Shown here: in pieces, positions 9,194-17,814 of the stretch
Numbering within the stretch: position 1 is the first letter of the stretch
Layout: every line of letters begins with the position of its first letter
The notes under the pieces: model-generated
Told to the model about the DNA's origin: nothing
The model's database searches: none
What the model saw: only the letters and a program-made list of their open reading frames with translations
Translations under genes and position numbers: made by a program
Source: Anaerolineae bacterium
GTDB lineage: Bacteria; Chloroflexota; Anaerolineae; DUEN01
Assembly: GCA_025060615.1 (NCBI GenBank)
Contig: JANXBS010000006.1
Location: 120,934-184,194 of the forward strand
Direction: 5' to 3'
Length of the DNA stretch: 63,261 nucleotides

Positions 9194-10482
9194 CGCCAGC
9201 TCTCAGGCTTTCGCTGTAGGGCTAAGCGCTGGTAGAACGCTCGCACCTGAAGATACTTGTGATCCCATGTATGGTGGCGATACACTTTCTCCTCGCCGCG
9301 CGCTCCCATCGCCTCCCGCGCCTCGGGATGGTCCACGAGGTACACAATGGCGTCCGCCAACGAGGCAACATCCCCAAACGGCACTAGCAGCCCATCTTTT
9401 CCGTCCTCGATCACGTCGGCAATCCCCCACGCGCGCGCGCCGATCACCGGCTTCCGATACAGCCAAGCCTCCAGATAGACGATGCCGAAGGAATCGGCGC
9501 GCGAGGGCATTGCGAAAACGTCGCACGCTGCCAATAGGTCGCGCTTCTCTTGGTCCTCCACTGGTCCCAACACGTGAAGGCGCGCTCGATCCGCTTGCGG
9601 GAGCCGCTCCAGGTAGCGCCGAAAGGGGCCCAGGACCGTGCCGGCCAGGGCCAGATGAATCTGCCGGCCAGCTCGCCATAGGGTGCGCATAGCTTCGACC
9701 AGGTGAACGGATCCTTTGTCATAAGAGAGGGTTGACAGACAAGCCACAAGAGGGCCTTGGATTCCGTAACGCCGACGAAAGCGCTGGCTATCTCCGCCCA
9801 GAACCTGTGAGGGACTCACTCCGGGGCCCGCTACGATGATTCGCTCCTCCGGAATCCCGTGTTGGAGGTAGAAAGCCCGCTCCTGAGGCGTTTGAGCGAC
9901 TACCCCGCTGCTCGCCCGCACGAGGGCCACTTGATGTCGCATCGTGTAGAATCGGCTAAGCGCGTCCGCCCCAGGCTTACTGCCTGCGCCAAGATGGGTG
10001 AGGGGGTAAACCACAAAGGGGATTCCCCGCCTCTGAGCGAAGCGCAAGCCAGCCTCCAGCAAGGGCTCGAAACAGATCGTCATCCCAGCTACGAGGTCAA
10101 ATGGCTCTTCTGTGGAGTGAAGCCAGCGCCACAGCTCGGGCACCCAGGGGGTAAAGCGGGCTAGGCGGGACAAGACAGAAGTGGGCACCGGGCACAGCGC
10201 TGAGAGGAGCCAGAGCCCGCGGCGCCAGGCGGAATAGCTCAGGGGAGATCCCGGCAGATGGCGCACAGGGAACCGCAAGATGCGGACTCCGCGGTGTTCA
10301 TCCTCCCGCTGAACGATTCGACGACGGCGAGGATCCCAGAGCAACTCGAAATCCCATGCATCGGTCGTAGCGATGGTCACCCGGCAGCCCTCGGCAGCCA
10401 GGCGGGACGAGAGCTCCTCCATGTGAGTCTCGGCGCCACCCCGGGCCGGCCAGTAGCGTTGGATGATGTGTAGGATGCGCAT
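9190..10482 (-). CDS. GT4-family glycosyltransferase
   Basis: A 430-residue GT-B enzyme. The N-terminal motif is YWPARGGAETHMEELSSRLA. The donor domain has VACLSTLSYDKGSVHLVEAM and SRADSFGIVYLEAWLYRKP. It is the first of a three-gene GT4 run with 4-base overlaps that continues into the ABC permease, so this cistron may lead the operon. The sequence downstream of AAGGCGACG upstream of the ATG gives only a weak ribosome site. Confidence 0.88.
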   Translation of the reverse strand: MRILHIIQRYWPARGGAETHMEELSSRLAAEGCRVTIATTDAWDFELLWDPRRRRIVQREDEHRGVRILRFPVRHLPGSPLSYSAWRRGLWLLSALCPVPTSVLSRLARFTPWVPELWRWLHSTEEPFDLVAGMTICFEPLLEAGLRFAQRRGIPFVVYPLTHLGAGSKPGADALSRFYTMRHQVALVRASSGVVAQTPQERAFYLQHGIPEERIIVAGPGVSPSQVLGGDSQRFRRRYGIQGPLVACLSTLSYDKGSVHLVEAMRTLWRAGRQIHLALAGTVLGPFRRYLERLPQADRARLHVLGPVEDQEKRDLLAACDVFAMPSRADSFGIVYLEAWLYRKPVIGARAWGIADVIEDGKDGLLVPFGDVASLADAIVYLVDHPEAREAMGARGEEKVYRHHTWDHKYLQVRAFYQRLALQRKPESWR

Positions 10483-10554
10483 GGGGAGATACGTCGCCTT
10501 TTTCCACTCGGATGAGGCTTAAGATTCAGAATCCAAAGGCCAATCCTGCCCCCG

Positions 10555-11094
10555 CTATTCTCCATCTGGATATCGATACTCCACAACTAGACTCCCGAGC
10601 GAGAGAACCTGGCCAGCCTGGAGCTGAAAGATGATCGGCTTTCCATTAGCATCTTGTAGCAACACCAGCCCAAATGGGCTCTGGGCGATCAGAGCATATT
10701 CGCCGGGGACCAGATTTTCAAAAACAAAAGTGCCGGTCGCATCCGTTTCGGCGCGAGGATCAACCAATGGATCTACCGAGGCAAGGCGAAGGGCATCGTG
10801 CATATCAATAGCGCCAGCGTAGAGGATCACCTTCCTAAGCGGTGTACCGTCAGGGCGATCGAGACTACCTGAGACTGTTCCTGTGCCCACCATTGGGGCC
10901 GAACCGATGGAGGGAGTTGTCGCCGGCGAGGGGATCGGGCTTGTCCAGGTAAGGGCCGTATCAGGGGTGGGCGTCAGAACTTCAGGAGGCTCCGGATTGG
11001 CCGGCATCGCTTGCATCCATGGGGCGCACCCGGTCAGTGTGAAGGCAAAAAGTAGGACAAACCACAGAACATGCGAAGTGTTGACTTGAAACAT
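10555..11094 (-). CDS. Lipoprotein with carboxypeptidase-regulatory/CNA-B-like beta domain
   Basis: A 179-residue exported lipoprotein. A signal helix (VLWFVLLFAFT) ends in the lipobox LTGC, followed by a Pro/Thr-rich linker. Residues ~75-175 resemble a transthyretin-like beta sandwich (GTPLRKVILYAGAI, TDATGTFVFENLVPGEYALI), a fold used in surface adhesion and stalk proteins. ATG 11094 is chosen because AGAGG lies 5 bases upstream and it places the signal peptide correctly; the frame itself extends to 11136. It sits between the GT4 run and the SPASM stump. Confidence 0.8.
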   Translation of the reverse strand: MFQVNTSHVLWFVLLFAFTLTGCAPWMQAMPANPEPPEVLTPTPDTALTWTSPIPSPATTPSIGSAPMVGTGTVSGSLDRPDGTPLRKVILYAGAIDMHDALRLASVDPLVDPRAETDATGTFVFENLVPGEYALIAQSPFGLVLLQDANGKPIIFQLQAGQVLSLGSLVVEYRYPDGE

Positions 11095-11102
11095 GAAGGC
11101 CT

Positions 11103-11378
11103 CTACATTTTGAGATAATGTGGGCGTCCCCGGCATTCAATACAAATCACCTTTCGGGGGCCTACCTGTGGACCGCCAACGGCGAACAACCGTCGGGCGC
11201 TCAGATAAGCATCTCCATTCCACATCGCATGAATCGGTTGCTCGAATGCGTTCGCAAAATCATTGGCAGCATCGTGGATCCAGCAGCAGGGCGCTATACC
11301 CCCACCCCAATTGATCGTCATGCTTTCCCATAAGTCAGAATGGAGTGCTATTTTGTACAAACTGGGAAAGGAAAAATG
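11103..11378 (-). pseudogene. C-terminal stump of a radical-SAM/SPASM protein
   Basis: The minus-strand frame reads LWESMTINWGGGIAPCCWIH, then an FANAFEQPIHAMWNGDAY block, then VICIECRGRPHY before TAG. This matches the SPASM auxiliary-cluster region at the end of radical-SAM enzymes: CC in a WGGG-APCC context, the WNG hallmark, and a final CxxC-type Cys pair. An in-frame TAA at 11379-11381 closes the frame on the N-terminal side. The whole radical-SAM barrel with its CX3CX2C motif is absent. I read this as the remnant of a deleted gene. The remainder of the gap 11137-11559 holds only the terminator at 11479-11516. Confidence 0.65.
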
Positions 11379-11478
11379 TTATTTGCTTAATTGTGCCACG
11401 CAGGCCACGATTTCTGACACGCTAAAACGCCCTTCACTTCAAAAGATTAATCCCTCATCCCTGACTTCAAGAGAACAA

Positions 11479-11516
11479 AGAGAGGGGCTGCGATGACCAG
11501 ATAGCAACCCCTCTCT
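11479..11516 (-). terminator. Rho-independent terminator of the surface repeat-protein gene
   Basis: The arms 11479-11491 and 11504-11516 form a 13-bp stem (AGAGAGGGG core) with one wobble pair and a 12-base loop. On the minus strand it is followed by TTTGTTCTC. It lies 43 bases after the stop of the gene at 11560-12990 and would end that transcript. Confidence 0.8.
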
Positions 11517-11559
11517 CCTGTCCGCAGCCCGCATAGGGCCACGAGTTAAATGGGCAGTT

Positions 11560-12990
11560 TTAGTAGTTGAAGGCATCAGTGGTAGCAAACTGATCACCCG
11601 GCCGGCTGAGGCTCAATTGGTTGACGATTGCCACGATGTTGCCAGTAGCTGTGATCGTCGCTGAGCCGATATATCTGTTAGTGCCCCAATTGTTCACCGC
11701 GCTACCATTGGCGGGGGGCGCACCGTTCTGGATGATCGTCTTAGAGGCGCCAGCGGGCAACGTGAAGACCTCATTTGCTGGGTCGAAAGAGCCTGCTGTA
11801 TTAGGCCCATAGTCTATGGTAACCGTCACATCACTACTGCTGACATTCTGCACCTGAATACCAGTAAAATAGGTGTTATTGTTTGCCATAATAAGGGGCG
11901 CGCTAACCTTGGTCGTAGCTGATGCCGGGTTAAATCCCTCATAAGCACTGCCTAATGCACTCGAGCCAGGCCGCACCTGGTTCACGATAGCTACTAGCGG
12001 CTGGTTCGCATCATTGGTGATGATGGCGCCACCAATGTATCGGCCAATTGCATTCCAGTCGTTCACGGCGCTACCGTTGGCGGGCGGTGCACCGTTCTGG
12101 ATGATCGTCTTCGAAGCGCCCGGCGCTAAGTTAAAGACCTCGTCCGCAGGATTGCCAGCGCCAACCGTATTAGCAGTGTAATCCACTGTGACATTGGTGC
12201 TGGAACTTCCTACGTTCTGGACCTGGATGCCCGTATAGAAACCGTTGTTGTTGGCCATAATCAGCGGCAGCGCCACCGTGGGAGAGCCACTGGTAAAGCC
12301 ACCATAGCCCATCAACACCTTGAAATTGCTTGTGTTGATCTGCATCACGACGGCTACGATCGGTTGTGTGGCGCTAATTTTCGCAGACCCGATGAATCTG
12401 CCACTACCATCTGCCAAAGTCGAGCAGTTCACAGTGGGGCTGCCGATAGCCTGGCTGAACGTCTTAGCTGCCCCCGGCTTGATGACAGCCGTCTCAGAGC
12501 GCGGGTTGCCGTTTGATCCCGGGATATAGTTGATGGTGACTGTTGCATCAGCCGAGCCGGTGTTCTGCACGTTGAACCATGTATCAAACCCACTGTTGTT
12601 GCACATGATCAACGGCAAGTTGACCTCGGTAGCGCCGCCTTGGAACCCATTAGTTGAAGCGAAATAATCTCCTACGCCCGATCCCAGTAGGTTGTTGATC
12701 GCCCGAATATTTCTATCCGAAGAGATCACCAGGGATCCATTAAACCCGCTAGGGACATCGCTAATGGGGAAGAAAGTACGTGAAGAGTTACCAGCGATAG
12801 TATATGTTGGAGAAGCAACCAGGGTGCCATCTTGACTGTAAAATTGCAACTGAACGGTAGCTTGATCTGCCTCTAGATTCTGGACCTGAAAGCCGCTGGT
12901 ATAGGTAACCCCGCCTTGGGCGCTGACCCAAACAGCACTGCCCAGAGCCAAAGCCAATATCACAACCGCTGTTACGATTCGTTTGCGCAT
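11560..12990 (-). CDS. Secreted surface protein of tandem ~120-residue beta repeats
   Basis: A 476-residue exported protein with a signal peptide (IVTAVVILALALGSAVWVSAQ). It is built from an N-terminal module and three related repeats. Each repeat starts near PLIM(A/C)NN, continues with FxVQNxGSxxxxVTxDY, then a PGA(S/A)KT motif, and ends with GxxxITxxxPIVAVVxQ. Repeats two and three are nearly identical around TIIQNGAPPANGSAV, also at DNA level, which points to recent duplication. ATG 12990 has a perfect AGGAGG 7 bases upstream. With its own promoter and terminator it is a monocistronic, probably highly expressed surface or sheath protein. No enzyme motif is seen. Confidence 0.78.
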   Translation of the reverse strand: MRKRIVTAVVILALALGSAVWVSAQGGVTYTSGFQVQNLEADQATVQLQFYSQDGTLVASPTYTIAGNSSRTFFPISDVPSGFNGSLVISSDRNIRAINNLLGSGVGDYFASTNGFQGGATEVNLPLIMCNNSGFDTWFNVQNTGSADATVTINYIPGSNGNPRSETAVIKPGAAKTFSQAIGSPTVNCSTLADGSGRFIGSAKISATQPIVAVVMQINTSNFKVLMGYGGFTSGSPTVALPLIMANNNGFYTGIQVQNVGSSSTNVTVDYTANTVGAGNPADEVFNLAPGASKTIIQNGAPPANGSAVNDWNAIGRYIGGAIITNDANQPLVAIVNQVRPGSSALGSAYEGFNPASATTKVSAPLIMANNNTYFTGIQVQNVSSSDVTVTIDYGPNTAGSFDPANEVFTLPAGASKTIIQNGAPPANGSAVNNWGTNRYIGSATITATGNIVAIVNQLSLSRPGDQFATTDAFNY

Positions 12991-13038
12991 ATAGATCCTC
13001 CTAGAAAGTGGGTATACAAGAGCTGTCATCTACGATCT

Positions 13039-13067
13039 AATATAGCCCAATTGGCGGCTGAAAGCAA
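13039..13067 (-). promoter_or_regulatory. Sigma70-type promoter of the surface repeat-protein gene
   Basis: On the minus strand, TTGCTT (13062-13067) and TATATT (13039-13044) are separated by exactly 17 bases. They lie ~50 bases before the AGGAGG and ATG at 12990. The good -10 and the strong ribosome site fit an abundant product. Confidence 0.6.
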
Positions 13068-13080
13068 TACTCCAAAGAGA

Positions 13081-14010
13081 TTAATCAGAGGTCGAGGCCC
13101 GTGACAGCAACACTGCCAAGCCTCCCCAAAGGAGATCCAACACGGTGGTCAGCACACGCATGCTTATAGCGGCTAGCGTAGCCAACCCGATTGGCACCAT
13201 AGCGCTGAGCAAGGTGGTCAGGGAAATCTCCATTACTCCTAGGTTGCTAGGAAATATTATGACAAGCATAGAAAGCACGCCTGACAAAGCCCAGATTCCT
13301 ATGATGGCAAGCCGTTGTCCCAAAGAAATCGGTTGAAACACCGAAAGCACTGAGGACAGCAAGAAACCTCCCATCACCCAGCTGGCTGCATACAGAGCGA
13401 TCCACAGATACCACAGCTTCACCGGGAAATGCATGTCTCTTCGCGCTGCATAGCCTCCAATTCGTCGCAACGTCCAAGGATTCAAGGCCCCACACACCAA
13501 AACAGCGCCAATGCTAGTCCACAATCCCCCAAGATCCGACCTGCTTGCGAGCAAGAATAGGACAGCAACCAATATCCCAGAAAGCCCAATCAATGCAGCT
13601 TCGATCCCACTGGCGAGCATCACTGACCGGATGGGAACGCCCTTCCTTGCATAGAGCACCGCTCGGCCGCCAAGATACCAAAGGGTACCAGGAAGACGCT
13701 TGGCAGCGTTAGAGAGGCAGAAGATCCACAGATGATCCAGAAACCTGATTCGATTTCCCAGGTTGTCCAGAATAGAAGCCCAAGCGATCACATGGATGGC
13801 CAGAGCAGCTGTGTACCAACCCAGCGTCTTCGGCAGATGAGTAACATCAGCCGCCTGAATATACTGCACTAGGACCACGCGCTCCCGATAGACGATCACC
13901 CCTATTGCGCTTAAACACCCTCCTGTCAGCCCTATTCCCACCCATAGCCACAATCTCCGCCATTCAAAGCGATGTGCTCTAGAGAGGCACGCCTTCATAA
14001 TACTATGCAT
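13081..14010 (-). CDS. Flippase-like/LPG-synthase transmembrane-domain protein
   Basis: A 309-residue polytopic protein with ~8 hydrophobic segments, similar to the LPG_synthase_TM (UPF0104/AglD C-terminal) family often found beside glycan genes. Recognisable stretches are AAKRLPGTLWYLGGRAVLY and IFPSNLGVMEISLTTLLS, the latter being the family's conserved P-G-G/N-hG-hhE loop. ATG 14010 is preferred: GAGG lies 7 bases upstream, and it overlaps the methyltransferase stop. It may help move lipid-linked glycans or modify the polyprenyl carrier. The exact role is unknown. Confidence 0.75.
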   Translation of the reverse strand: MHSIMKACLSRAHRFEWRRLWLWVGIGLTGGCLSAIGVIVYRERVVLVQYIQAADVTHLPKTLGWYTAALAIHVIAWASILDNLGNRIRFLDHLWIFCLSNAAKRLPGTLWYLGGRAVLYARKGVPIRSVMLASGIEAALIGLSGILVAVLFLLASRSDLGGLWTSIGAVLVCGALNPWTLRRIGGYAARRDMHFPVKLWYLWIALYAASWVMGGFLLSSVLSVFQPISLGQRLAIIGIWALSGVLSMLVIIFPSNLGVMEISLTTLLSAMVPIGLATLAAISMRVLTTVLDLLWGGLAVLLSRASTSD

Positions 14011-14011
14011 A

Positions 14012-14737
14012 CTATGACCTCGTGCAAATATACACCAGGCAGTTCGCAAGATGAAGAGGAATTACTAGCCCCATCAACAAATGACCGATCTTTCGAGGTC
14101 TGCTCAGATACCACCACCGATCTGCCCAGGTCCGAGGCCATGCCATCTCATATTTCACAACGCGAAGCACACGCAGGCCATTCTGCTCTAGAAGCCTTTG
14201 CCAACCCCAGCGCGTATGATAACGCTGGATCGGCTGGCCGTCATCAAAGACATCACCATGGCGCCACGCGTACATCACATTGCCGAGCAGGCTAAACGTG
14301 TTCGGTAGCAGGATGCACGCTCTGCCCCCGGTGCACAGGACGCGCCGAAGCTCATGTATGCCCGCTACCGGATCCACATAATGCTCCAAGCTGCCGATAC
14401 AGGTAACATGCTCAAAAGCCCCGTCTGGAAACGGTAAAGCTGCGCCATCTCCTACGACAAAACTTTTCTCGGAAGTCCCCTGACAAGCCCGACGGACTGC
14501 TATGTTAGATAGGTCGATCCCGTAAGCCATCACCCCTTTACGACGGGCAAATTTGACTAGTGTCCCCTCGCCACAGGCTACATCCAGCAGCCGATCCCCT
14601 ACTTGTGGCCTCAACAAACTGAGCAACCATATGTAGAAAGAGTCTAGCTGACGAATCCCCTTTCCCGTGTAGATGCTCTCATAGGCCAGCCGACTCTGGT
14701 CTGATGAATGTATTTGCGGATGCCAGATTTCAATCAC
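14012..14737 (-). CDS. Class I SAM-dependent methyltransferase
   Basis: A 241-residue Rossmann methyltransferase. Motif I is LLDVACGEGTLVKFA at ~53-67, motif II ends in GIDLS, and motif IV/post-I is EHVTCIGSLEHYVDP. The C-terminal ~40 residues are hydrophobic/basic (IGHLLMGLVIPLHLANCL) and may sit at the membrane. The GTG at 14737 follows the preceding methyltransferase stop by 6 bases, with GGAGAGG upstream. In this context it probably methylates a sugar or a glycan end, but the substrate cannot be read. Confidence 0.82.
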   Translation of the reverse strand: MIEIWHPQIHSSDQSRLAYESIYTGKGIRQLDSFYIWLLSLLRPQVGDRLLDVACGEGTLVKFARRKGVMAYGIDLSNIAVRRACQGTSEKSFVVGDGAALPFPDGAFEHVTCIGSLEHYVDPVAGIHELRRVLCTGGRACILLPNTFSLLGNVMYAWRHGDVFDDGQPIQRYHTRWGWQRLLEQNGLRVLRVVKYEMAWPRTWADRWWYLSRPRKIGHLLMGLVIPLHLANCLVYICTRS

Positions 14738-14743
14738 CTGCGG

Positions 14744-15739
14744 TCATCCTCTCCCCAAACGAGCTTCCTCATATTGAGCGACAATGAGCATCTCTGAACC
14801 TAATCCTAACGAATCAGCAACAAAAAGTGGGACAGCTAGGGCCAAGCGCGTCAGCATATTCTGAGCTAGCGCCATCAATAGCTGTCGGAGCCAGAGCGTA
14901 GACACAACTTCCTCAAGCAAAAAACGCAAGCTGAGCAAACAGACAAAATAACTGCCACTCCCAGTTTTCAACTCTCGTACGACGAAGCCCGCATGAGCTA
15001 ATAGCTTCTTCACGGTACGCCGTGAGTAAATTGCTAAGTGTCGCGGCGAGTCCAGCCCCGCCCAGTAGCGGCCGAACACGCGAGCATCCCAACTATCCAG
15101 CGACGGCGTACGCAGGATAAGCACTCCATCAGGCTTCAACACGCGGCCAATCTCCTTCAACACAGCCACTGGGTCATATAAATGCTCCAGCACATCCCAC
15201 ATCGTGACCACATCAAAGCAACGATCAGGAAATTCGGCCGAAAACAGATCGCCTAGATGAACATCGAGACCCAGAGCCTGGCGCGCGAAGTCAGCAGCCT
15301 CTGTATTCGGCTCCACCCCGGCTAGCTTCCAACCGGGATATCGCCCCATCTCAGCCAAAAATTGGCCTGTGCCGCATCCGAGATCCAGCAGCTTTCCACT
15401 GCGCTTATAGCGCAAAACCCAGCGACAGCGCTTCCACAACCCATAACGCAGGCTATATCGCTGCCACGGCGACAAGTGGCCCGTCCGCCGCTTGATGAAC
15501 GATTCGTAGCTTTTTGGATAGTAGACATGGATATGTGCAGGCACTGGCCTCGGGCTCAGATAAAGCAGGCCACAACTGGCGCACCGTACCAGCGCAAAAC
15601 TCCCTGGCAACCCACAGAGCCGATCTCGCATCGGCCATATGAACTCTCTAGCTTCACCCTCGCATAAAGGACAGCACGCTGTCTCAAGTGCTATCTCAAC
15701 CAGCCTATCCCTCCTGGCGCAGCGAAATTCGATATCCAT
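14744..15739 (-). CDS. Zinc-knuckle class I SAM methyltransferase
   Basis: A 331-residue protein. The N-terminal ~65 residues carry two CxxC knuckles (CCPLC and CASCG), a zinc-binding module that precedes many sugar methyltransferases. The catalytic domain has motif I LLDLGCGTGQFLAEM and VVTMWDVLEHLYDP. A hydrophobic C-terminal stretch (VSTLWLRQLLMALAQ) follows. The ATG at 15739 overlaps the GT2 gene by 35 bases. No better in-frame start lies downstream, although an AGGAGG-like site occurs inside the overlap. Likely role: methylation of a glycan residue. Confidence 0.82.
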   Translation of the reverse strand: MDIEFRCARRDRLVEIALETACCPLCEGEAREFIWPMRDRLCGLPGSFALVRCASCGLLYLSPRPVPAHIHVYYPKSYESFIKRRTGHLSPWQRYSLRYGLWKRCRWVLRYKRSGKLLDLGCGTGQFLAEMGRYPGWKLAGVEPNTEAADFARQALGLDVHLGDLFSAEFPDRCFDVVTMWDVLEHLYDPVAVLKEIGRVLKPDGVLILRTPSLDSWDARVFGRYWAGLDSPRHLAIYSRRTVKKLLAHAGFVVRELKTGSGSYFVCLLSLRFLLEEVVSTLWLRQLLMALAQNMLTRLALAVPLFVADSLGLGSEMLIVAQYEEARLGRG

Positions 15740-16601
15740 CCAGCGCGCCCTGTATGACTGATCGGCTACAAGTCCAGCGTCCTTGCAGGCTATACCGGAG
15801 CGCCATCAGCATTACCTTGCCGGCAACAAAGAAGTGCGGCAACCAGGATATATCGCAGCCAACGTGCTTTCGGTAAAACAAGACCTGCCCCCGCGCTCGC
15901 CAATAGAGATTTGTCGCCATATCGCGGCGCGCCGTGGCCGATACCCTATGCCACATCTTGGCCGCTGGCACACACAGGATGCGAAAGCCCCGAGCCCGAG
16001 CCCTCTTGCAGAAGTCCGCATCCTCATAGTACATGAAGAATCGCTCATCAAACAGGCCGATCGCTTCGATCACCTCACGGCGGATCAGCATCCCGCACCC
16101 TGTGACGTAATCTGCCTCCACGACCTCAGCAGCAACTTCATGGTCGGGAATCCTGCGCGGCATAGGCAACCAGCGGTGATGCCTGTCGCCTAGACGCCAG
16201 AGGCGCGTGGGCGCGTCTACGCGGTAGATCGCTGGCGCCAAGATGCCAGCATCAGGATGCTCCTTAGCGACACGGTTCAGAATCGCCAGCATCTCCTGAT
16301 CAATGACCGTATCGTTATTGAGCACCAGCACCGAGGCAGCCCCTTGTTCCAGCGCGTATAGTACGCCCGCGTTAACCGCTCCCGCAAAGCCCCGATTCCA
16401 ACCCATCTGTACCTGAGCGACCAACTCTCCGAAGGCGCTGGCTAGGGCCTCCGGAGAGCCATCGGTTGAGCCGTTGTCAACGACCACGACTGAAACGTCG
16501 TCATTGCCCGCGGCAGCCAACACCGACGCAACACACTCGATGGTCTCAGCTGGAAGATTCCAATTGGGGATCACGACGCATAACGGGAAGACACCGCCCA
16601 T
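15705..16601 (-). CDS. GT2-family glycosyltransferase (rhamnosyltransferase-like)
   Basis: A 298-residue GT-A inverting glycosyltransferase. It has the N-terminal IPNWNLPAETIECVASVL, the nucleotide-binding VVDNGSTDGS, the metal-binding LNNDT, and the family hallmark GLFDERFFMYYEDADFCKRA. I prefer ATG 16601 (AAGGA 5 bases upstream) over TTG 16619. Even so, the first ~56 bases lie inside the 3' end of the GT4 gene in another frame, a long overlap for this locus. Soluble or peripheral at the cytoplasmic face; the sugar is unknown. Confidence 0.87.
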   Translation of the reverse strand: MGGVFPLCVVIPNWNLPAETIECVASVLAAAGNDDVSVVVVDNGSTDGSPEALASAFGELVAQVQMGWNRGFAGAVNAGVLYALEQGAASVLVLNNDTVIDQEMLAILNRVAKEHPDAGILAPAIYRVDAPTRLWRLGDRHHRWLPMPRRIPDHEVAAEVVEADYVTGCGMLIRREVIEAIGLFDERFFMYYEDADFCKRARARGFRILCVPAAKMWHRVSATARRDMATNLYWRARGQVLFYRKHVGCDISWLPHFFVAGKVMLMALRYSLQGRWTCSRSVIQGALDGYRISLRQEG

Positions 16602-17814
16602 CTCCGTCCTTGTATCCAATCACTGGATCACTGGAGAACGCTTGTGATCTGTCCGCCTGTTGGCTACTGAGTCGGTAGATCTCCTCAACCCTCGCAGCCA
16701 TGTCGTATAAATCAAAACATTCTCGGGCGCGCGCTGGCCCCATTTGGCGCAGTTGCTCAGCCAAAGCGGGTTCCGCTAAGAGGCGTTCCAAGGCCGACGC
16801 GAATGCCTGGCTGTCGCCCGGCGGCACCACCAGGCCAGCATCGCCCACCACCTCCCCTGTTGCGCCTGCCGACGTGGTTACGATGGGCAAGCCGGCCGCC
16901 ATCGCCTCGACGAGTGGGATACCAAATCCTTCCAGCAGCGTCGGAAGCACAAAGATATCGGCAGCGGCAAAATATATGGGCTTTTCAGTATCGGGCACAT
17001 AGCCGGTAAGCCGGACCCGGGACTGCGCATCTCCTAACGCTTCCAGAAAGCGTCTCTGATATCCCCTTTCCCACTGGCCAACCATGACCAGGTACAACGA
17101 CCTGTCTACTGCTCTCAACGCCTGAGCTAGATATTCTACCCCTTTGCGAGGTGTTGAGAAACCGACGTACAATAGAATGGGGACGTCGAGGGGGAGCCCC
17201 AGTTGCCGGCGTGCCTTCTTTTGCTCTGGCAGCGCTTGGAAGCGCTTCAGATCTATACCCAGGTACACCACTGTAGTACGACTTGGATCAACGCGATAAT
17301 GCCTCACGAACTCGCGTTGGGTCGCCTGGCTGGACATCAGCAAGTGCCGCGCGCGTCGGAGGCTGGGACACTCCATCACCTGCCGAGCGACGGAGTAGTA
17401 CAATCGCCGAAAGATATAGTTGCGCCAACCCGTGTGGTATGGCCGCCCATGATGGCTAGTGAGTCGCTGGCGAAACGACTGGAACGCCGAGGCGACGAAC
17501 GGGCTACGAAAGGCGTAAGCAAAGTGAACATCAGCAAAGTGAACCACGTCAAAATCGGCGCAGCGAGAGCGCAGATACCGGGCAGCCTGCCATCCTAGGC
17601 CGATCCAATCGAGACGGCCAATCGGCATACGCAGCACGCGAATGCCGCTGGGTATCGGCACATCATCCACCCGATGAGACTGCGAACGATCCGCAGCGAT
17701 CACTGTCACCTGGTGACCCCGCTCAGCCAGCCCGCGCGCCAAGTTCTCCGCATAAATGGTTAGGCCGGAGGACCGAAAGGGCGCAAAGTCAAGGGTCACT
17801 AGGCAGACGCGCAT
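16546..17814 (-). CDS. GT4-family glycosyltransferase
   Basis: A 422-residue GT-B enzyme. The N-terminal motif is FRSSGLTIYAENLARGLAE. The donor domain has LYVGFSTPRKGVEYLAQAL, and the EX7E motif is in LEGFGIPLVEAMAAG. The last ~25 residues (after YRLSSQQADRSQAF) extend past the usual family end and overlap the GT2 start, so a short 3' extension may have arisen by loss of an older stop. The ATG overlaps the upstream GT4 stop by 16 bases. Confidence 0.88.
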   Translation of the reverse strand: MRVCLVTLDFAPFRSSGLTIYAENLARGLAERGHQVTVIAADRSQSHRVDDVPIPSGIRVLRMPIGRLDWIGLGWQAARYLRSRCADFDVVHFADVHFAYAFRSPFVASAFQSFRQRLTSHHGRPYHTGWRNYIFRRLYYSVARQVMECPSLRRARHLLMSSQATQREFVRHYRVDPSRTTVVYLGIDLKRFQALPEQKKARRQLGLPLDVPILLYVGFSTPRKGVEYLAQALRAVDRSLYLVMVGQWERGYQRRFLEALGDAQSRVRLTGYVPDTEKPIYFAAADIFVLPTLLEGFGIPLVEAMAAGLPIVTTSAGATGEVVGDAGLVVPPGDSQAFASALERLLAEPALAEQLRQMGPARARECFDLYDMAARVEEIYRLSSQQADRSQAFSSDPVIGYKDGDGRCLPVMRRDPQLESSS

